The notes under the pieces are model-generated. The model was not told where the DNA came from, did not search any database, and was given only the letters and a program-made list of their open reading frames with translations. DNA of 64,000 nt from positions 320,063 through 384,062 of the forward strand of contig JACESU010000001.1 in assembly GCA_013911655.1 (NCBI GenBank). The letters are read 5' to 3'. The position numbers were made by a program, and so were the translations under genes. The DNA is from Alphaproteobacteria bacterium. GTDB taxonomy: Bacteria; Pseudomonadota; Alphaproteobacteria; Caedimonadales; UBA1908. Position 1 is the first letter of the stretch; each line of letters starts with the position of its first letter. This document shows, piece by piece, positions 34,084 through 44,339 of this stretch.

Positions 34084-34704
34084 ATGAAGTGTGATATCAT
34101 TACATTAGAAAACAATAAGGTTGGGGATTACTCCCTGCCCGAAGGTATCTTTGGGTTACCAAAACGTGCGGACATTTTGGCACGTATGGTCAACTATCAA
34201 TTGGCTAAGCGTCGTCAAGGGACACATAAGACTCGTGGCATCAGTGAAGTCAGCGGTACAACAAAGAAGCCATGGAAGCAAAAGGGGACAGGTCGTGCCC
34301 GTGCTGGTAGTCTTCGTGCTCCACAAATGCGTGGTGGTGGTATTGTGTTTGGTCCCGTTGTGCGTTCTCATGCCATTGACCTTCCTAAGAAGGTACGTGT
34401 CCTTGCCTTGAAGACAGCGCTTTCTGTAAAGGCCCAGGAAGGATCTCTTGTGATTCTTGAAAATCTGGATTTAGCCTCCCACAAGACTAAGGACCTACGT
34501 GACAAGCTCACAAAGCTTGGGATCACGTCAGCGCTTGTCATTGGTGGTGAAGCTCTTCCAGAGGCTTTTGCTAATGCAGCGTCCAATATTCCGTTGGTTG
34601 ATGTGTTGCCCCAACAAGGGATTAACGTGTATGACATTCTGCGTCGCAAGACCTTGGTCTTGACCCAGGACGCAGTCAAGAATCTTGAAGAGAGGCTAGC
34701 ATGA
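34084..34704 (+). CDS. rplD: 50S ribosomal protein L4
   Basis: Exit-tunnel protein; in E. coli it also represses the S10 operon. 206 aa. The tunnel loop KKPWKQKGTGRARAGSLRAP is well conserved. Its stop overlaps the rplW ATG (ATGA). No S10-type leader is possible upstream of rpsJ here because the tuf2 terminator is too close. Confidence 0.96.
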   Translation: MKCDIITLENNKVGDYSLPEGIFGLPKRADILARMVNYQLAKRRQGTHKTRGISEVSGTTKKPWKQKGTGRARAGSLRAPQMRGGGIVFGPVVRSHAIDLPKKVRVLALKTALSVKAQEGSLVILENLDLASHKTKDLRDKLTKLGITSALVIGGEALPEAFANAASNIPLVDVLPQQGINVYDILRRKTLVLTQDAVKNLEERLA

Positions 34705-35027
34705 GCGGTCGTCGTTATTTAAAGCATAATAAGGTATCTGCTGAACGTGCCTATAGCATTCTTCTCTCACCTGTGGTAACAGAGAAGTCGACACTCGTGT
34801 CTCAGCATAGTCAATTTGTATTCAATATTGATTCATCTGCTACGAAGTATGAAGTAGCAAAAGCAGTTGAGATGATTTTCAAGGTGAACGTTGTCAACGT
34901 TAACGTTCTAAATAGACCTGGGAAAGTAAAGCGCTTCCGTGGCCGTTTGGGCAAGAGGGCGGATCAAAAGAGAGCTTTTGTGCGTCTCGCCCAAGGTCAG
35001 ACGATTGATATGGGAGCAGGACTCTAA
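34701..35027 (+). CDS. rplW: 50S ribosomal protein L23
   Basis: Tunnel-exit protein that docks trigger factor and SRP. 108 aa, slightly longer than usual because of a basic N-terminal tail ([18 protein letters not shown]) before the conserved [34 protein letters not shown] is the typical C-terminal rRNA-binding loop. Overlaps rplD by four bases. Confidence 0.95.
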   Translation: MSGRRYLKHNKVSAERAYSILLSPVVTEKSTLVSQHSQFVFNIDSSATKYEVAKAVEMIFKVNVVNVNVLNRPGKVKRFRGRLGKRADQKRAFVRLAQGQTIDMGAGL

Positions 35028-35029
35028 AG

Positions 35030-35860
35030 ATGGCACTAAAGCATTTTAAACCCACAACCCCGGGCCAACGTCAGCTTATCTTGGTTGACCGCTCTGACTT
35101 GTGGAAAGGTAAGCCTGTTAAGGAATTAACAGAAGGTTTGAACGGTACTGGCGGACGTAACAACAATGGCCGTATTACCGTACGTCACCGTGGTGGCGCG
35201 CATAAGCGTCGTTACCGCTTCATCGATTTTAAGCGCATGAAGGATGATGTATGGGCGACCGTAGAGCGTATTGAGTACGATCCTAACAGAACGGCCTTCA
35301 TTGCGCTTATCCGTTATGAAGACGATGAGCTCGCTTACATCATTGCGCCCCAAAGGCTTGCAGTTGGTGATAAAATCATCTCAGGTCAGGCATGTGACGT
35401 GAAGGTTGGCAATGCCATGCCTTTGAAGAGTATCGTAGTTGGTACCATTGTGCACAACGTGGAAATGAAGCCCCGTAAAGGGGGGCAGCTTGCTCGTTCT
35501 GCTGGTACATATGCTCAGATCGTTGGTCGTGACGGTGGGTATGTTCAGCTTCGTTTGTCTTCAGGCGAACTGCGCATTGTGACGGGTGAGTGCCGCGCGA
35601 CTATTGGTGCGGTGTCAAACCCAGACCAAAAGAACGTGAGTCTTGGTAAGGCTGGTCGTTCCCGTTGGCTAGGTCATCGTCCGAGTGTTCGTGGTGTTGC
35701 CATGAACCCTGTTGATCACCCACACGGTGGTGGTGAAGGTAAAACTTCTGGTGGTCGTCACCCAGTGACACCATGGGGTGTGCCGACTAAGGGTAAGAAG
35801 ACACGTAGCAAAAAGAATCCGAGCGACAAGTTTATTATTCGTCGTCGGGCTAAGAAGTAA
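35030..35860 (+). CDS. rplB: 50S ribosomal protein L2
   Basis: Essential for subunit joining and peptidyl transfer. 276 aa. The N-terminal [20 protein letters not shown] and the C-terminal [20 protein letters not shown], with the conserved histidine near the catalytic centre, are intact. Two bases separate it from rplW. Confidence 0.97.
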   Translation: MALKHFKPTTPGQRQLILVDRSDLWKGKPVKELTEGLNGTGGRNNNGRITVRHRGGAHKRRYRFIDFKRMKDDVWATVERIEYDPNRTAFIALIRYEDDELAYIIAPQRLAVGDKIISGQACDVKVGNAMPLKSIVVGTIVHNVEMKPRKGGQLARSAGTYAQIVGRDGGYVQLRLSSGELRIVTGECRATIGAVSNPDQKNVSLGKAGRSRWLGHRPSVRGVAMNPVDHPHGGGEGKTSGGRHPVTPWGVPTKGKKTRSKKNPSDKFIIRRRAKK

Positions 35861-35871
35861 GGGGAAGACCA

Positions 35872-36150
35872 GTGACAAGATCTGTTTGGAAAGGTCCTTT
35901 TGTTGATGGATACCTTCTAAAGAAGGCCGAAAAAGCACACGAGGGCGGTCGTAAAGACATTATCAAGACGTGGTCAAGACGCTCCACGATTCTTCCCCAG
36001 TTTGTTGGCTTGACTTTTGGGGTGCATAACGGGCATAAATTTATACCTGTATTTGTCACAGAAGAGATGGTTGGACAAAAATTTGGCGAGTTTGCTCCCA
36101 CAAGGACTTATTACGGTCACGGAGTAGACAAAAAGGCGAAGAGAGGATAA
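35872..36150 (+). CDS. rpsS: 30S ribosomal protein S19
   Basis: Head protein forming a complex with S13. 92 aa starting at GTG (preceded by AAGGGGAAGACCA). [20 protein letters not shown] and [20 protein letters not shown] are family hallmarks, as is the [20 protein letters not shown] end. Confidence 0.96.
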   Translation: MTRSVWKGPFVDGYLLKKAEKAHEGGRKDIIKTWSRRSTILPQFVGLTFGVHNGHKFIPVFVTEEMVGQKFGEFAPTRTYYGHGVDKKAKRG

Positions 36151-36152
36151 CA

Positions 36153-36533
36153 ATGGGCAAGAAATCTGCTCCTAGGCGACTGCCTGTAAACGAAGCCAGC
36201 GCGAAGCTCGGCACCGTACGCATTAGTCCCCAGAAATTAAATTTGTTGGCTCAGATGATTCGTGGACGCGGCGCTGCAGAGGCGCTCAGCGTTCTGGAGT
36301 TCTGTCCAAAGCGTGTGTCACAAGACGTGAAGAAGCTCTTGTTGTCTGCCATCGCCAACGCAGAAAACAACCATGGTCTTGATTTGGACCGCTTGGTTGT
36401 GGCCGAAGCGTATGTTGGAAAAAGCTTTGTGATGAAGCGCTTTATGGCCAGAGCGAGAGGGCGTGGGGCTCGTATCCTAAAGCCTTTTAGCAATATGGAA
36501 ATCATTGTTCGTGAACAAGGGAGCGCCGCGTAA
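36153..36533 (+). CDS. rplV: 50S ribosomal protein L22
   Basis: Tunnel-wall protein. 126 aa. [20 protein letters not shown] opens the core, and the C-terminal beta-hairpin [19 protein letters not shown] is the part that reaches into the exit tunnel and is altered in some macrolide-resistant strains; nothing unusual is seen here. The stop overlaps the rpsC ATG by one base (TAATG). Confidence 0.96.
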   Translation: MGKKSAPRRLPVNEASAKLGTVRISPQKLNLLAQMIRGRGAAEALSVLEFCPKRVSQDVKKLLLSAIANAENNHGLDLDRLVVAEAYVGKSFVMKRFMARARGRGARILKPFSNMEIIVREQGSAA

Positions 36534-37210
36534 TGGGTCAAAAAGTTAAGCCAATAGGGCTTCGTCTCGGTATTAACCGGACTTGGGACTCTCGCTGGTT
36601 CGCTTCTCGCGATTATGGGTCACTCCTTATTGAAGATTTGAAGCTTCGTGAGTATATCTTAAAGAAGTTGTCTGCTGCAGGCATTTCCAAGGTTGTCATC
36701 GAGCGTCCCGCTAAGAAGGTGATTGTCACCGTCTATAGCGCACGCCCTGGTATTATCATTGGAAAAAAAGGCGCCGACATCGAGAAGCTTAAGCAAGATC
36801 TTTCAAAGCGTGTCAGCGGTGATTTCAGCTTGAACGTTGTGGAAATCCGTAAGCCAGAACTTGATGCACAATTGGTGGCTGAGAATATTGCTCAGCAAAT
36901 CGAGCGTCGTGGAAGCTATCGCCGTGCTATGAAGCGCGCCATGCAGTCGACCCTCAAGATGGGTGCACAAGGTATGCGTGTGGCTGTCTCTGGTCGTTTG
37001 GGTGGTGCTGAAATTGCCCGCGTGGAAGAGTACCGTGAAGGCCGTGTGCCACTGCACACACTTCGTGCTGATATCGATTACGGTTTCGCCGGTGCGCATA
37101 CCACTTACGGTGTGACAGGGATTAAGGTCTGGATTTTCCGCGGTGAGATCATGGCCCATGACCCTATGGCAACGGAAAAGCGTTCTGTTGCGCGTCAGGC
37201 TTCTCGTTAA
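36533..37210 (+). CDS. rpsC: 30S ribosomal protein S3
   Basis: mRNA-entry protein with helicase activity together with S4/S5. 225 aa. N-terminal [22 protein letters not shown] domain with [17 protein letters not shown], and C-terminal [20 protein letters not shown]. The gene is 22 bases upstream of rplP. Confidence 0.97.
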   Translation: MGQKVKPIGLRLGINRTWDSRWFASRDYGSLLIEDLKLREYILKKLSAAGISKVVIERPAKKVIVTVYSARPGIIIGKKGADIEKLKQDLSKRVSGDFSLNVVEIRKPELDAQLVAENIAQQIERRGSYRRAMKRAMQSTLKMGAQGMRVAVSGRLGGAEIARVEEYREGRVPLHTLRADIDYGFAGAHTTYGVTGIKVWIFRGEIMAHDPMATEKRSVARQASR

Positions 37211-37232
37211 GGAAGAGAGTTAGGAAAGAACC

Positions 37233-37652
37233 ATGTTACTTCCAAAGAAGACAAAGTATCGTAAGGCTCACAAAGGGCGCATTCATGGCAATGCGACCGC
37301 TGGTGTAAGTCTGAACTTTGGTGATTACGGACTGAAGGCCCTTGAGCCTTGCCGTATTACCGCACGCCAAATCGAAGCGGCACGTCGGGCGATCACTCGT
37401 CACATGCGCCGTGCTGGTCGCGTGTGGATTCGTATTTTCCCCGATGTACCCGTCAGCTCCAAGCCTGCCGAAGTACGTATGGGAAGCGGAAAGGGCTCGA
37501 CAGAATACTGGGCTTGCAGAGTTAAGCCCGGCCGTATTATGTTTGAGTTAGGCGGGGTTCCCGCTGAGTTGGCGAAGGAAGCATTTGAGCTTGCTGCGGC
37601 TAAGTTGCCCATCAAGACAAAGTTTATCGCTCGTTTTGGATCCGAGGAATAG
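37233..37652 (+). CDS. rplP: 50S ribosomal protein L16
   Basis: Stabilises the A-site tRNA on the large subunit. 139 aa. [39 protein letters not shown] and [20 protein letters not shown] match the family. Four bases separate it from rpmC. Confidence 0.97.
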   Translation: MLLPKKTKYRKAHKGRIHGNATAGVSLNFGDYGLKALEPCRITARQIEAARRAITRHMRRAGRVWIRIFPDVPVSSKPAEVRMGSGKGSTEYWACRVKPGRIMFELGGVPAELAKEAFELAAAKLPIKTKFIARFGSEE

Positions 37653-37656
37653 GATT

Positions 37657-37854
37657 ATGAAGGTAGAAGAGCTTAGGGCGCAATCACCTCAGCAGTTGCA
37701 AAGTAGACTTTTAGAGCTTAAACGTGAAATTATGAATCTCCGTTTTCAAAAGGTTGCTGGACAGCTTGAGTCTACAGCACGCTTTAGAAGTGCGCGTCGT
37801 GAAATTGCGCGGATAAAAACATTACTCAACGAAGCCGACAAGGCAACTGCATAG
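37657..37854 (+). CDS. rpmC: 50S ribosomal protein L29
   Basis: Small helical protein near the tunnel exit. ATG 37657 gives 65 aa ([15 protein letters not shown]), the usual length; the frame stays open further upstream inside rplP, but those codons are not part of the family. [21 protein letters not shown] is the diagnostic second helix. Confidence 0.95.
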   Translation: MKVEELRAQSPQQLQSRLLELKREIMNLRFQKVAGQLESTARFRSARREIARIKTLLNEADKATA

Positions 37855-37869
37855 TTAAGGAGTTATAAG

Positions 37870-38103
37870 ATGCCACGCAGGGTCTTACAAGGGGTTGTCA
37901 CAAGCGATGTTTGTGATAAAACGGTGACTGTTCTTGTACAGCGTCGTTTGATGCACCCTGTTTACAAGAAGTTTATTACACGCTCCAAGCGCTACGCAGC
38001 GCACGACGAGAACAACGCATTCAAAAAGGGTGATACGGTCCGTATTATCGAGTGCCGTCCGATCTCGAAAAGGAAGCGCTGGCAAGTCGTGTTAGAAGCG
38101 TAA
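37870..38103 (+). CDS. rpsQ: 30S ribosomal protein S17
   Basis: OB-fold 16S rRNA-binding protein. 77 aa. [20 protein letters not shown], then [20 protein letters not shown] and [13 protein letters not shown] are the typical blocks. TAAGGAGTTATAAG gives a clear ribosome binding site. Confidence 0.96.
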   Translation: MPRRVLQGVVTSDVCDKTVTVLVQRRLMHPVYKKFITRSKRYAAHDENNAFKKGDTVRIIECRPISKRKRWQVVLEA

Positions 38104-38123
38104 GCAGCATTTAGGAAACGGTT

Positions 38124-38492
38124 ATGATTAGAGAGCAAACAAACTTGATGGTCGCAGATAATTCTGGGGCTCGTCGTGTTCAGTGCATTCGTGTTTTAGG
38201 TGGTTCCCGCAAAAGGGTAGCTACTGTTGGTGACGTGATCGTTGTCGCCATCAAGGACGCCCTTCCCGATCGTAAGGTCAAAAAAGGAGACGTCTGCAAA
38301 GCTGTTGTCGTCCGTACAAAGAAGGGGGTTGCCCGTTCCGATGGTACTGAAATCCGCTTTGATACAAACGCGGCAGTTTTGATAAACAACCAAGGAGAGC
38401 CCTTGGGAACACGTATTTTTGGCCCAGTGGTCAGAGAACTTCGTGCGCGTAACTATATGAAAATCATATCCTTGGCACCGGAGGTATTGTAA
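38124..38492 (+). CDS. rplN: 50S ribosomal protein L14
   Basis: Interface protein that contacts 16S rRNA at bridge B8 and binds the silencing factor RsfS. 122 aa, exact family length. [20 protein letters not shown] and the C-terminal [20 protein letters not shown] are conserved. First gene of the spc group, cotranscribed with rpsQ (20-base gap). Confidence 0.97.
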   Translation: MIREQTNLMVADNSGARRVQCIRVLGGSRKRVATVGDVIVVAIKDALPDRKVKKGDVCKAVVVRTKKGVARSDGTEIRFDTNAAVLINNQGEPLGTRIFGPVVRELRARNYMKIISLAPEVL

Positions 38493-38494
38493 TC

Positions 38495-38815
38495 ATGGTA
38501 AAGCTACGTGTAAAGAGAGGAGACACCGTTATGGTGATCTCTGGTAAAGATCGTGGAACAGTAGGAGAAATCCTTTCTGTCGATCCGCAAAAGTTGCGTT
38601 TGGTTGTTAAGGGCGTGAACATTGTAAAGCGCCACCAAAAGCCATCAGCTACCTCTGCGGGGGGAATAGTGACGTCTGAGCGTTCGATCCATGTGTCCAA
38701 TGTGATGCATGTGGATCCGAAGACCAAGGCGCCGACACGAGTGGGGTATAAATTCTTGGAAGACGGCCGAAAGGTTCGTATTGCCAAGAAGTCTGGCGAA
38801 CAGATCGATAGTTGA
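38495..38815 (+). CDS. rplX: 50S ribosomal protein L24
   Basis: Assembly initiator protein with an N-terminal KOW motif ([20 protein letters not shown]). 106 aa. The C-terminal [20 protein letters not shown] is typical of the bacterial form. It lies two bases after rplN and ten before rplE. Confidence 0.96.
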   Translation: MVKLRVKRGDTVMVISGKDRGTVGEILSVDPQKLRLVVKGVNIVKRHQKPSATSAGGIVTSERSIHVSNVMHVDPKTKAPTRVGYKFLEDGRKVRIAKKSGEQIDS

Positions 38816-38825
38816 AAGTAGAATC

Positions 38826-39365
38826 ATGGCACGGCTTAAAGAGCATTATGAAAAAGTAATTGCGCCTGATCTTAAAAAGCAATTTGGTTACCAGAATGAT
38901 CTTCAGGTACCACGCATTGAGAAGATTGTGCTAAACATGGGCTGTGGTGACGCAGTCCAGGATAAAAAGCTTGTGGAAGCAGCCCTTGAGGAGCTGACCC
39001 TTATTGCGGGTCAACGCGCTCTCTCAACGAAGGCACGTAACTCTATTGCAGGGTTCAAGCTTCGTGAAGGCATGCCTATTGGCGCAAAGGTCACTTTGCG
39101 TAAGCAACGCATGTACGAGTTTTTGGATAGGTTTGTCACCATCGCGATGCCACGTATTCGTGACTTCCGTGGTGTATCCTCCAAGTGGTTTGATGGAAAA
39201 GGAAACTTTTCTATGGGAATTAAAGAACACATCATTTTCCCAGAAATCGACTACGACAAGGTTGCGAAAATTCGCGGAATGAACGTTGTGATCGTCACAT
39301 CTGCTCAGACCAACGAAGAAGCTTGTGCCCTTTTAAAGGGCTTTAACTTGCCCTTTACGAGGTAG
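38826..39365 (+). CDS. rplE: 50S ribosomal protein L5
   Basis: Central protuberance protein binding 5S rRNA. The correct start is ATG 38826 ([20 protein letters not shown]), giving 179 aa; the frame is open back into rplX, but that part has no L5 similarity. [32 protein letters not shown] and the C-terminal [20 protein letters not shown] are conserved. Confidence 0.96.
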   Translation: MARLKEHYEKVIAPDLKKQFGYQNDLQVPRIEKIVLNMGCGDAVQDKKLVEAALEELTLIAGQRALSTKARNSIAGFKLREGMPIGAKVTLRKQRMYEFLDRFVTIAMPRIRDFRGVSSKWFDGKGNFSMGIKEHIIFPEIDYDKVAKIRGMNVVIVTSAQTNEEACALLKGFNLPFTR

Positions 39366-39369
39366 AACA

Positions 39370-39675
39370 ATGGCTAAGAAGAGCTCTATCGAGAAGAACG
39401 AAAGGCGTAAAGCCCTCGCTCAAAAGTTTTCAAATCGCCGTGCTGCTTTGAAGGCTCAAGTGTATAACCGTGAAGCACCTGCTGAAGAGCGTTTCCAAGC
39501 AGTGCTAAAATTGGCTGAAATGCCAAGAAACGGTGCCCGTATTCGTGTGCGTAACCGCTGCGAACTAACAGGTCGTCCCCGCGGTTATTATCGTAAGTTC
39601 CGTATGTCTCGTATCGCTTTTAGGGATTTATCCTCTATGGGCATGATACCTGGTGTCACGAAAGCAAGCTGGTAG
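39370..39675 (+). CDS. rpsN: 30S ribosomal protein S14, zinc-independent form
   Basis: Head protein of the small subunit. 101 aa, the longer C-minus type: it lacks the CxxC zinc pairs of the short form. [20 protein letters not shown] and [20 protein letters not shown] (the C-terminal rRNA-binding block) are conserved. Confidence 0.96.
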   Translation: MAKKSSIEKNERRKALAQKFSNRRAALKAQVYNREAPAEERFQAVLKLAEMPRNGARIRVRNRCELTGRPRGYYRKFRMSRIAFRDLSSMGMIPGVTKASW

Positions 39676-39683
39676 GATAGAAC

Positions 39684-40085
39684 ATGAGTATGACAGATCC
39701 CATTGCTGATCTTTTGACACGTATTCGTAACGGTCAGCGTAATCACTTCGAACAGATCACGTCTCCTGTATCTAAGGCGCGTCTTGCCATCTTGGATGTG
39801 CTAAAGCGTGAAGGATACATTCGTGGCTATAAGGTTGAACAAAAAGAAGGCGCATCTTTTCCAGAAGTCGCAGTTTCTTTGAAGTACGACGGCGGCGAGC
39901 CAGTCATTCAAGAGATTAAACGTATCTCCAAACCAGGACGTCGCGTTTACTCTTCGCTTGCAAAGCTTCCCCGTGTTCGTAACGGCCTTGGCATCTCGAT
40001 TCTGACCACATCAAAGGGTGTGATGTCTGACTCTGAGGCGCGTGCCCAGAACGTTGGCGGCGAAGTTATTTGCCAAGTATTCTAA
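39684..40085 (+). CDS. rpsH: 30S ribosomal protein S8
   Basis: Primary 16S rRNA-binding protein and, in E. coli, repressor of the spc operon. 133 aa. [14 protein letters not shown] at the N-terminus, [20 protein letters not shown] in the middle, and C-terminal [20 protein letters not shown] are all present. Confidence 0.97.
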   Translation: MSMTDPIADLLTRIRNGQRNHFEQITSPVSKARLAILDVLKREGYIRGYKVEQKEGASFPEVAVSLKYDGGEPVIQEIKRISKPGRRVYSSLAKLPRVRNGLGISILTTSKGVMSDSEARAQNVGGEVICQVF

Positions 40086-40101
40086 GACAGGAACGTAAAC
40101 G

Positions 40102-40635
40102 ATGTCTCGAGTAGGAAAAAAACCCGTCGAAATCCCCTCAGGAGTGCAATGCACTTTTGAGGCTGGCACTTTTTCGGCTAAGGGTAAGAATGGTCAGCTT
40201 GAGTGCCCCATCTCTGATGCGGTCAACCTGTCCATTGTAGAGGGTAAAGTTGTGATTGAACCACGCAGTGCGGAAAAGAGATCCCGCATGATGTGGGGAA
40301 CAACACAACGTTTGGTGAGCAATCTTGTCCGCGGTGTGAGTGAGGGCTTTACAAGGCGTCTTGAAATCACCGGTGTGGGTTACCGTGCGTCTGTTCAAGG
40401 CAAGGACCTGGTCCTTCAACTTGGATACAGCCATGACGTGATATATCCCATCCCAGAAGGCATTTCCATTGCATGTGAACGCCCAACAGCCATTGCGATT
40501 AGTGGCGCTAGGTGTCAGCAAGTTGGACAAGTCGCAGCGGAAATTCGCTCTTACAGGCCTCCTGAGCCATATAAGGGCAAAGGTGTCCGTTATGATGACG
40601 AGAGAATTCTGCGTAAGGAAGGTAAGAAGAAGTAG
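40102..40635 (+). CDS. rplF: 50S ribosomal protein L6
   Basis: Two-lobed protein near the factor-binding site. 177 aa. [16 protein letters not shown] opens it, with [20 protein letters not shown] at the domain boundary and [20 protein letters not shown], the L6 signature, at the end. Lies two bases before rplR. Confidence 0.97.
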   Translation: MSRVGKKPVEIPSGVQCTFEAGTFSAKGKNGQLECPISDAVNLSIVEGKVVIEPRSAEKRSRMMWGTTQRLVSNLVRGVSEGFTRRLEITGVGYRASVQGKDLVLQLGYSHDVIYPIPEGISIACERPTAIAISGARCQQVGQVAAEIRSYRPPEPYKGKGVRYDDERILRKEGKKK

Positions 40636-40637
40636 CC

Positions 40638-41003
40638 ATGTTAACGCCAAAGGAAAAATTTGAACGCCGTCGCAACCGTGCCAGAGCACGGGTCGCGACG
40701 ACTCGTGGTGGCGATCGTCTGAGACTCTCCGTCTATCGCTCGAATATGCATATTTACGCACAGCTTGTGGATGATCAGAATCGTGCCACACGTGTTTCAG
40801 CCTCGACTCTTGAAAAAGAACTCCGCACGGCACTTAAGTCCGGTGGAAACAAGGACGCTGCGGCTAAGGTTGGCGCTTTGATTGCCCAGCGTGCTGTGAA
40901 GGCTGGTATCAAGAAGGTTGTGTTTGATCGTGGCGCTTACTTGTACCATGGTCGCATCAAGGCGTTGGCTGAAGCTGCACGCGAAAATGGATTGGAGTTC
41001 TAG
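40638..41003 (+). CDS. rplR: 50S ribosomal protein L18
   Basis: 5S rRNA-binding protein of the central protuberance. 121 aa. [18 protein letters not shown] and the C-terminal [20 protein letters not shown] are diagnostic. Two bases separate it from rpsE. Confidence 0.97.
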   Translation: MLTPKEKFERRRNRARARVATTRGGDRLRLSVYRSNMHIYAQLVDDQNRATRVSASTLEKELRTALKSGGNKDAAAKVGALIAQRAVKAGIKKVVFDRGAYLYHGRIKALAEAARENGLEF

Positions 41004-41005
41004 AA

Positions 41006-41554
41006 ATGGCACGACCAAACGGAAAAGAACGCGAAAAAGAGCAAGAGCTTGTTGAAAAGCTTGTGACCATTCGCCGTGTGGCAAAGGTTGTGAAGGGCGG
41101 ACGTCGCTTCTCCTTCTCAGCTGTTGTCGTTGTAGGTGACGCAAAGGGTCGTGTGGGCTTTGCCACAGGTAAAGCACGTGAGGTGCCTGACGCTGTGAAC
41201 AAGGCAACACAGGCAGCGCGCCGTGCCATGATGCGTATTCCCTTGAGAGAAGGACGCACGCTTCATCATGACGTACAAGGACGCGCAGGCGCTGGTAAAG
41301 TGATTCTGCGTGCCGCACCTGCTGGTACAGGAATTATTGCCGGTGGTCCAATGCGTGCGGTTTTTGAGGCTCTCGGGATCCATGACGTTGTCAGCAAGTC
41401 CCAAGGGACCAATAACCCTTTGAACATGGTGCGTGCAACCCTTGACGCGTTAGGACAAATGAAGTCTCCCCGTCAAGTTGCGTTTAAGCGTGGCAAGAAG
41501 GTTTCCGAAGTTCTCGGTCGCCGTGAAGATGCCAGTGAGGTGAATAATGGCTAA
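41006..41554 (+). CDS. rpsE: 30S ribosomal protein S5
   Basis: Decoding-fidelity protein at the mRNA entry. 182 aa. [20 protein letters not shown] begins the S5 N-terminal dsRNA-binding fold, followed by [20 protein letters not shown] and C-terminal [16 protein letters not shown]. It overlaps rpmD by eight bases. Confidence 0.97.
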   Translation: MARPNGKEREKEQELVEKLVTIRRVAKVVKGGRRFSFSAVVVVGDAKGRVGFATGKAREVPDAVNKATQAARRAMMRIPLREGRTLHHDVQGRAGAGKVILRAAPAGTGIIAGGPMRAVFEALGIHDVVSKSQGTNNPLNMVRATLDALGQMKSPRQVAFKRGKKVSEVLGRREDASEVNNG

Positions 41555-41756
41555 AGCAGAACAAGCAGCGGCAAAAAAGACTGTCACTGTCACACAAATT
41601 GCAAGTGCGATTCGTCGTAAAGAGTATCAAACACAAACCCTTATCGGTCTTGGTTTGAACAAGCTTCATCGCACAAGGACGTTGGAAGACACGCCAGCCG
41701 TGCGCGGCATGATTACGCGCGTTAGGCATTTACTGCGCGTTGAAGGCGAGGAGTAG
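41547..41756 (+). CDS. rpmD: 50S ribosomal protein L30
   Basis: Small large-subunit protein. 69 aa; the first ten residues ([10 protein letters not shown]) are an Ala/Lys-rich tail before the family core [40 protein letters not shown]. Overlapping rpsE by eight bases implies coupled translation. Confidence 0.95.
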   Translation: MAKAEQAAAKKTVTVTQIASAIRRKEYQTQTLIGLGLNKLHRTRTLEDTPAVRGMITRVRHLLRVEGEE

Positions 41757-41760
41757 AATT

Positions 41761-42219
41761 ATGAATTTAAATGACTTAAGGGATAATCCCGGCGCCCGCA
41801 CAAAGCGTATGCGCGTAGGTCGTGGTGAAGGTTCGGGTAAAGGTAAGACTTGTGGTGCCGGTCAAAAAGGACAAAAGTCCCGTACGGGTGTGGCTATCAA
41901 GGGCTTTGAAGGTGGTCAAAACCCCCTTTACCGTCGTCTTCCCAAAAGAGGTTTCTCGAACGCTATGTTCGAGACAACGTATACTGAGTTGAATCTTGGT
42001 CAAATTCAAAGCGCCATTGAGGCAAAGAAGCTTGACGCAGGCCAAGTGATCAATTTGGACGCTCTTATTGCAGCTGGTCTTGTTAAAAAGACAGCACCCG
42101 CCCTGAAACTTTTGGCAAAGGGTGAGCTAAAGCAAGCCGTAAAGGTTGAAGTGTCAAAAGCTTCAAAGGCGGCATGTGAGCACGTTGAAAAACTTAAAGG
42201 GTCTGTGACTCTTGTTTAA
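41761..42219 (+). CDS. rplO: 50S ribosomal protein L15
   Basis: Late assembly protein. 152 aa from ATG 41761 ([20 protein letters not shown]); a longer frame to 41740 overlaps rpmD and is not needed. The glycine-rich [20 protein letters not shown] and [18 protein letters not shown] are typical. It ends 22 bases before secY. Confidence 0.96.
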   Translation: MNLNDLRDNPGARTKRMRVGRGEGSGKGKTCGAGQKGQKSRTGVAIKGFEGGQNPLYRRLPKRGFSNAMFETTYTELNLGQIQSAIEAKKLDAGQVINLDALIAAGLVKKTAPALKLLAKGELKQAVKVEVSKASKAACEHVEKLKGSVTLV

Positions 42220-42241
42220 TCCCCTCTGGGTGGAGGCATAA

Positions 42242-43585
42242 ATGGCGTCGGCCGCTGAGCAGTTAGCTGCAAATTTTAGTTTTAAAGCCTTCTCGAAGGC
42301 AGAAAACCTTAAAAAGCGCTTATGGTTTACTCTGTTTGCGTTGCTGGTATACCGACTTGGGACATTTTTGCCTCTCCCAGGCATTGATGCCCACGTCATG
42401 CACGAATTGGCATCCCAAAATGCATCGGGCATCCTTGGTATTTTTGATAAATTTACCGGTGGTGCGCTTGGTCGTATGACCATTTTTGCCCTCGGTGTGA
42501 TGCCTTACATTTCTTCAAGCATCATCGTTCAGTTGATGACGGCTGTCAGCCCTCAACTGGAAGCACTGAAAAAAGAAGGAGAAGTAGGGCGTAAGAAGAT
42601 CAACCAATATACAAGGTATCTGACGGTTGTCCTGGCTGTCGTTCAAAGCTGGGGTATCTTGACGGGACTTGTATCCATGCATCATTCACCTGTGATTAAC
42701 CCTGGCTTCCTTTTTATGTTGTCGGGTGTTGTCTCATTGACAGGCGGAACGTTGTTCCTTATGTGGCTTGGTGAACAAATCACGTCACGTGGTGTGGGTA
42801 ACGGTGTGTCGCTCATTATCTTTGCGGGTATCGTTGCAAACTTGCCCATGGCCATTGATAAGACATTAGAGCTTGGTCGTACAGGATCTTTATCTCCTGT
42901 GGTGATTGCGTTGATTCTGATTATGCTGACGGCGGCCATTGTGTTCATTGTTTTCATGGAACGCGCCCAGCGCAGGGTCATGATTCAATACCCAAAGCGT
43001 CAGGTAGGGATGAAAATGTATGGCGGCGAGTCTTCTCACCTCCCCATGAAATTAAACATCTCGGGTGTGATTCCTCCGATTTTCGCAGGATCGCTTTTGG
43101 GTGTACCAGTGACTATTGCCTCCATTGGAAATATGGGCGGGGATCCAGATAGTGTTTTGGGAACACTCCTTCTTTATTTGGGCCAAGGGAAGCCGTTGTA
43201 CGTTGCTCTTTACATCTTTTTGATCGTTTTCTTTGCCTTCTTCTATACGGCGGTTGTGTTCAACCCCACAGAAACGGCAGAAAACCTCAAGAAAAACGGA
43301 GCTATTGTCCCGGGGCATCGTCCAGGAAAGAATACAGCTGACCACCTCGATTACATCATCACAAGACTGACAGTTGTGGGAGCGATTTATCTCTCTGCCA
43401 TCTGTGTGTTGCCAGAGATGTTAATTACGAAGTATGCTATTCCTTTCTACCTTGGTGGTACGAGCCTTTTGATTGTCGTGAGTGTGGGGGTTGATACTAT
43501 CACCCAAATACAAACACATTTGCTCGCGCATCAATATGAAGGACTTATGCGTCGCAATCGTGATAAGAAAGGGAAAGAGCGTTGA
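42242..43585 (+). CDS. secY: Preprotein translocase subunit SecY
   Basis: Channel-forming subunit of the Sec translocon. 447 aa with ten membrane segments. KRLWFTLFALLVYRLGTFLP begins TM1; GALGRMTIFALGVMPYISSS is the plug/TM2 block and EQITSRGVGNGVSLIIFAGI is the conserved loop before TM5. The C-terminal QYEGLMRRNRDKKGK is typical. Sits at its usual place after rplO; its stop overlaps the adk TTG start. Confidence 0.97.
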   Translation: MASAAEQLAANFSFKAFSKAENLKKRLWFTLFALLVYRLGTFLPLPGIDAHVMHELASQNASGILGIFDKFTGGALGRMTIFALGVMPYISSSIIVQLMTAVSPQLEALKKEGEVGRKKINQYTRYLTVVLAVVQSWGILTGLVSMHHSPVINPGFLFMLSGVVSLTGGTLFLMWLGEQITSRGVGNGVSLIIFAGIVANLPMAIDKTLELGRTGSLSPVVIALILIMLTAAIVFIVFMERAQRRVMIQYPKRQVGMKMYGGESSHLPMKLNISGVIPPIFAGSLLGVPVTIASIGNMGGDPDSVLGTLLLYLGQGKPLYVALYIFLIVFFAFFYTAVVFNPTETAENLKKNGAIVPGHRPGKNTADHLDYIITRLTVVGAIYLSAICVLPEMLITKYAIPFYLGGTSLLIVVSVGVDTITQIQTHLLAHQYEGLMRRNRDKKGKER

Positions 43586-44244
43586 ACATTATTCTCTTAG
43601 GCCCTCCTGGATCGGGGAAGGGCACGCAGGCTAAACGTCTTTGCGCTCTTTATGGCCTTCGTCACCTAAGTACAGGAGACCTCATCAGGGCTGAAATCGC
43701 TGCTGAGACTCCTTTAGGGAAAGAGATCAAGGAAACTGTTGAACGCGGGGATTTGCCGTCCGATGACGTAGCCCTTTCTCTAATTGAAAAAGATTTGGCA
43801 ACCAACGGGCAAGGCGTCGTTTTTGACGGTGTCCCCAGGACTGTTGCTCAGGCCAGGGCCTTAGAAACCTTGGTTGAAAAGGGCGCCTTGACGGCCCCTG
43901 TGGTGATCAAGATCGATGTTGATGAAAATCAACTTGTTGAAAGATTATCGGGAAGACGCATGTGCGCTGAATGCGGCGCAATTTACAGTACCACGCATCT
44001 TCCAAAAGAAGAAGGGCGCTGTGATGTATGTGGTTCTCACACCTTCATCACCCGTAAGGATGATGAAGTGTCGGCCATTCACCACCGGTTTCGTGTCTAT
44101 CATGAAAAAACGGCACCCGTTCAAGACTACTACGAGTCGACTGGGGGCTTGAACCGCGTGGATGGAATGTTGTCTCCTCAAGAGGTGGAGGCAAGTTTAG
44201 TGAAGCTTTTAGGGCAGGCAGACAAGAAAGTTAATATGTCCTAA
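43582..44244 (+). CDS. adk: Adenylate kinase with four-cysteine zinc lid
   Basis: Interconverts ATP + AMP and 2 ADP. 220 aa starting at TTG 43582, which overlaps the secY stop (TTGA); no later start keeps the P-loop GPPGSGKGT (residues 7-15). The LID domain has Cys128, Cys131, Cys147 and Cys150 in a C-x2-C...C-x2-C pattern, the zinc-binding type known from Gram-positives and some alphaproteobacteria, unlike the zinc-free E. coli enzyme. With the nucleotide transporter nearby, it is one link in cellular energy balance. Confidence 0.96.
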   Translation: MNIILLGPPGSGKGTQAKRLCALYGLRHLSTGDLIRAEIAAETPLGKEIKETVERGDLPSDDVALSLIEKDLATNGQGVVFDGVPRTVAQARALETLVEKGALTAPVVIKIDVDENQLVERLSGRRMCAECGAIYSTTHLPKEEGRCDVCGSHTFITRKDDEVSAIHHRFRVYHEKTAPVQDYYESTGGLNRVDGMLSPQEVEASLVKLLGQADKKVNMS

Positions 44245-44266
44245 GTTTCTTGAGTAAAAGAGGGTC

Positions 44267-44296
44267 TTGACGGCTGTAGTGCTTTCCGGGTAGATT
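44267..44296 (+). promoter_or_regulatory. Candidate promoter of the alpha operon (rpsM-rplQ)
   Basis: TTGACG at 44267-44272 and TAGATT at 44291-44296 are separated by 18 bases, in the 95-base gap between adk and rpsM. A start near 44303 would leave a leader of about 37 bases. No terminator is seen after adk, so readthrough from spc is also likely. Confidence 0.4.
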
Positions 44297-44339
44297 GCCG
44301 CAGCGGTTTTGTTATCAATTGAATTCTGAGGAGTGTAGC

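Noticed and set aside
38709-38825. Longer L5 reading frame
   Set aside because: The extra 39 codons lie within rplX in another frame and do not match L5.
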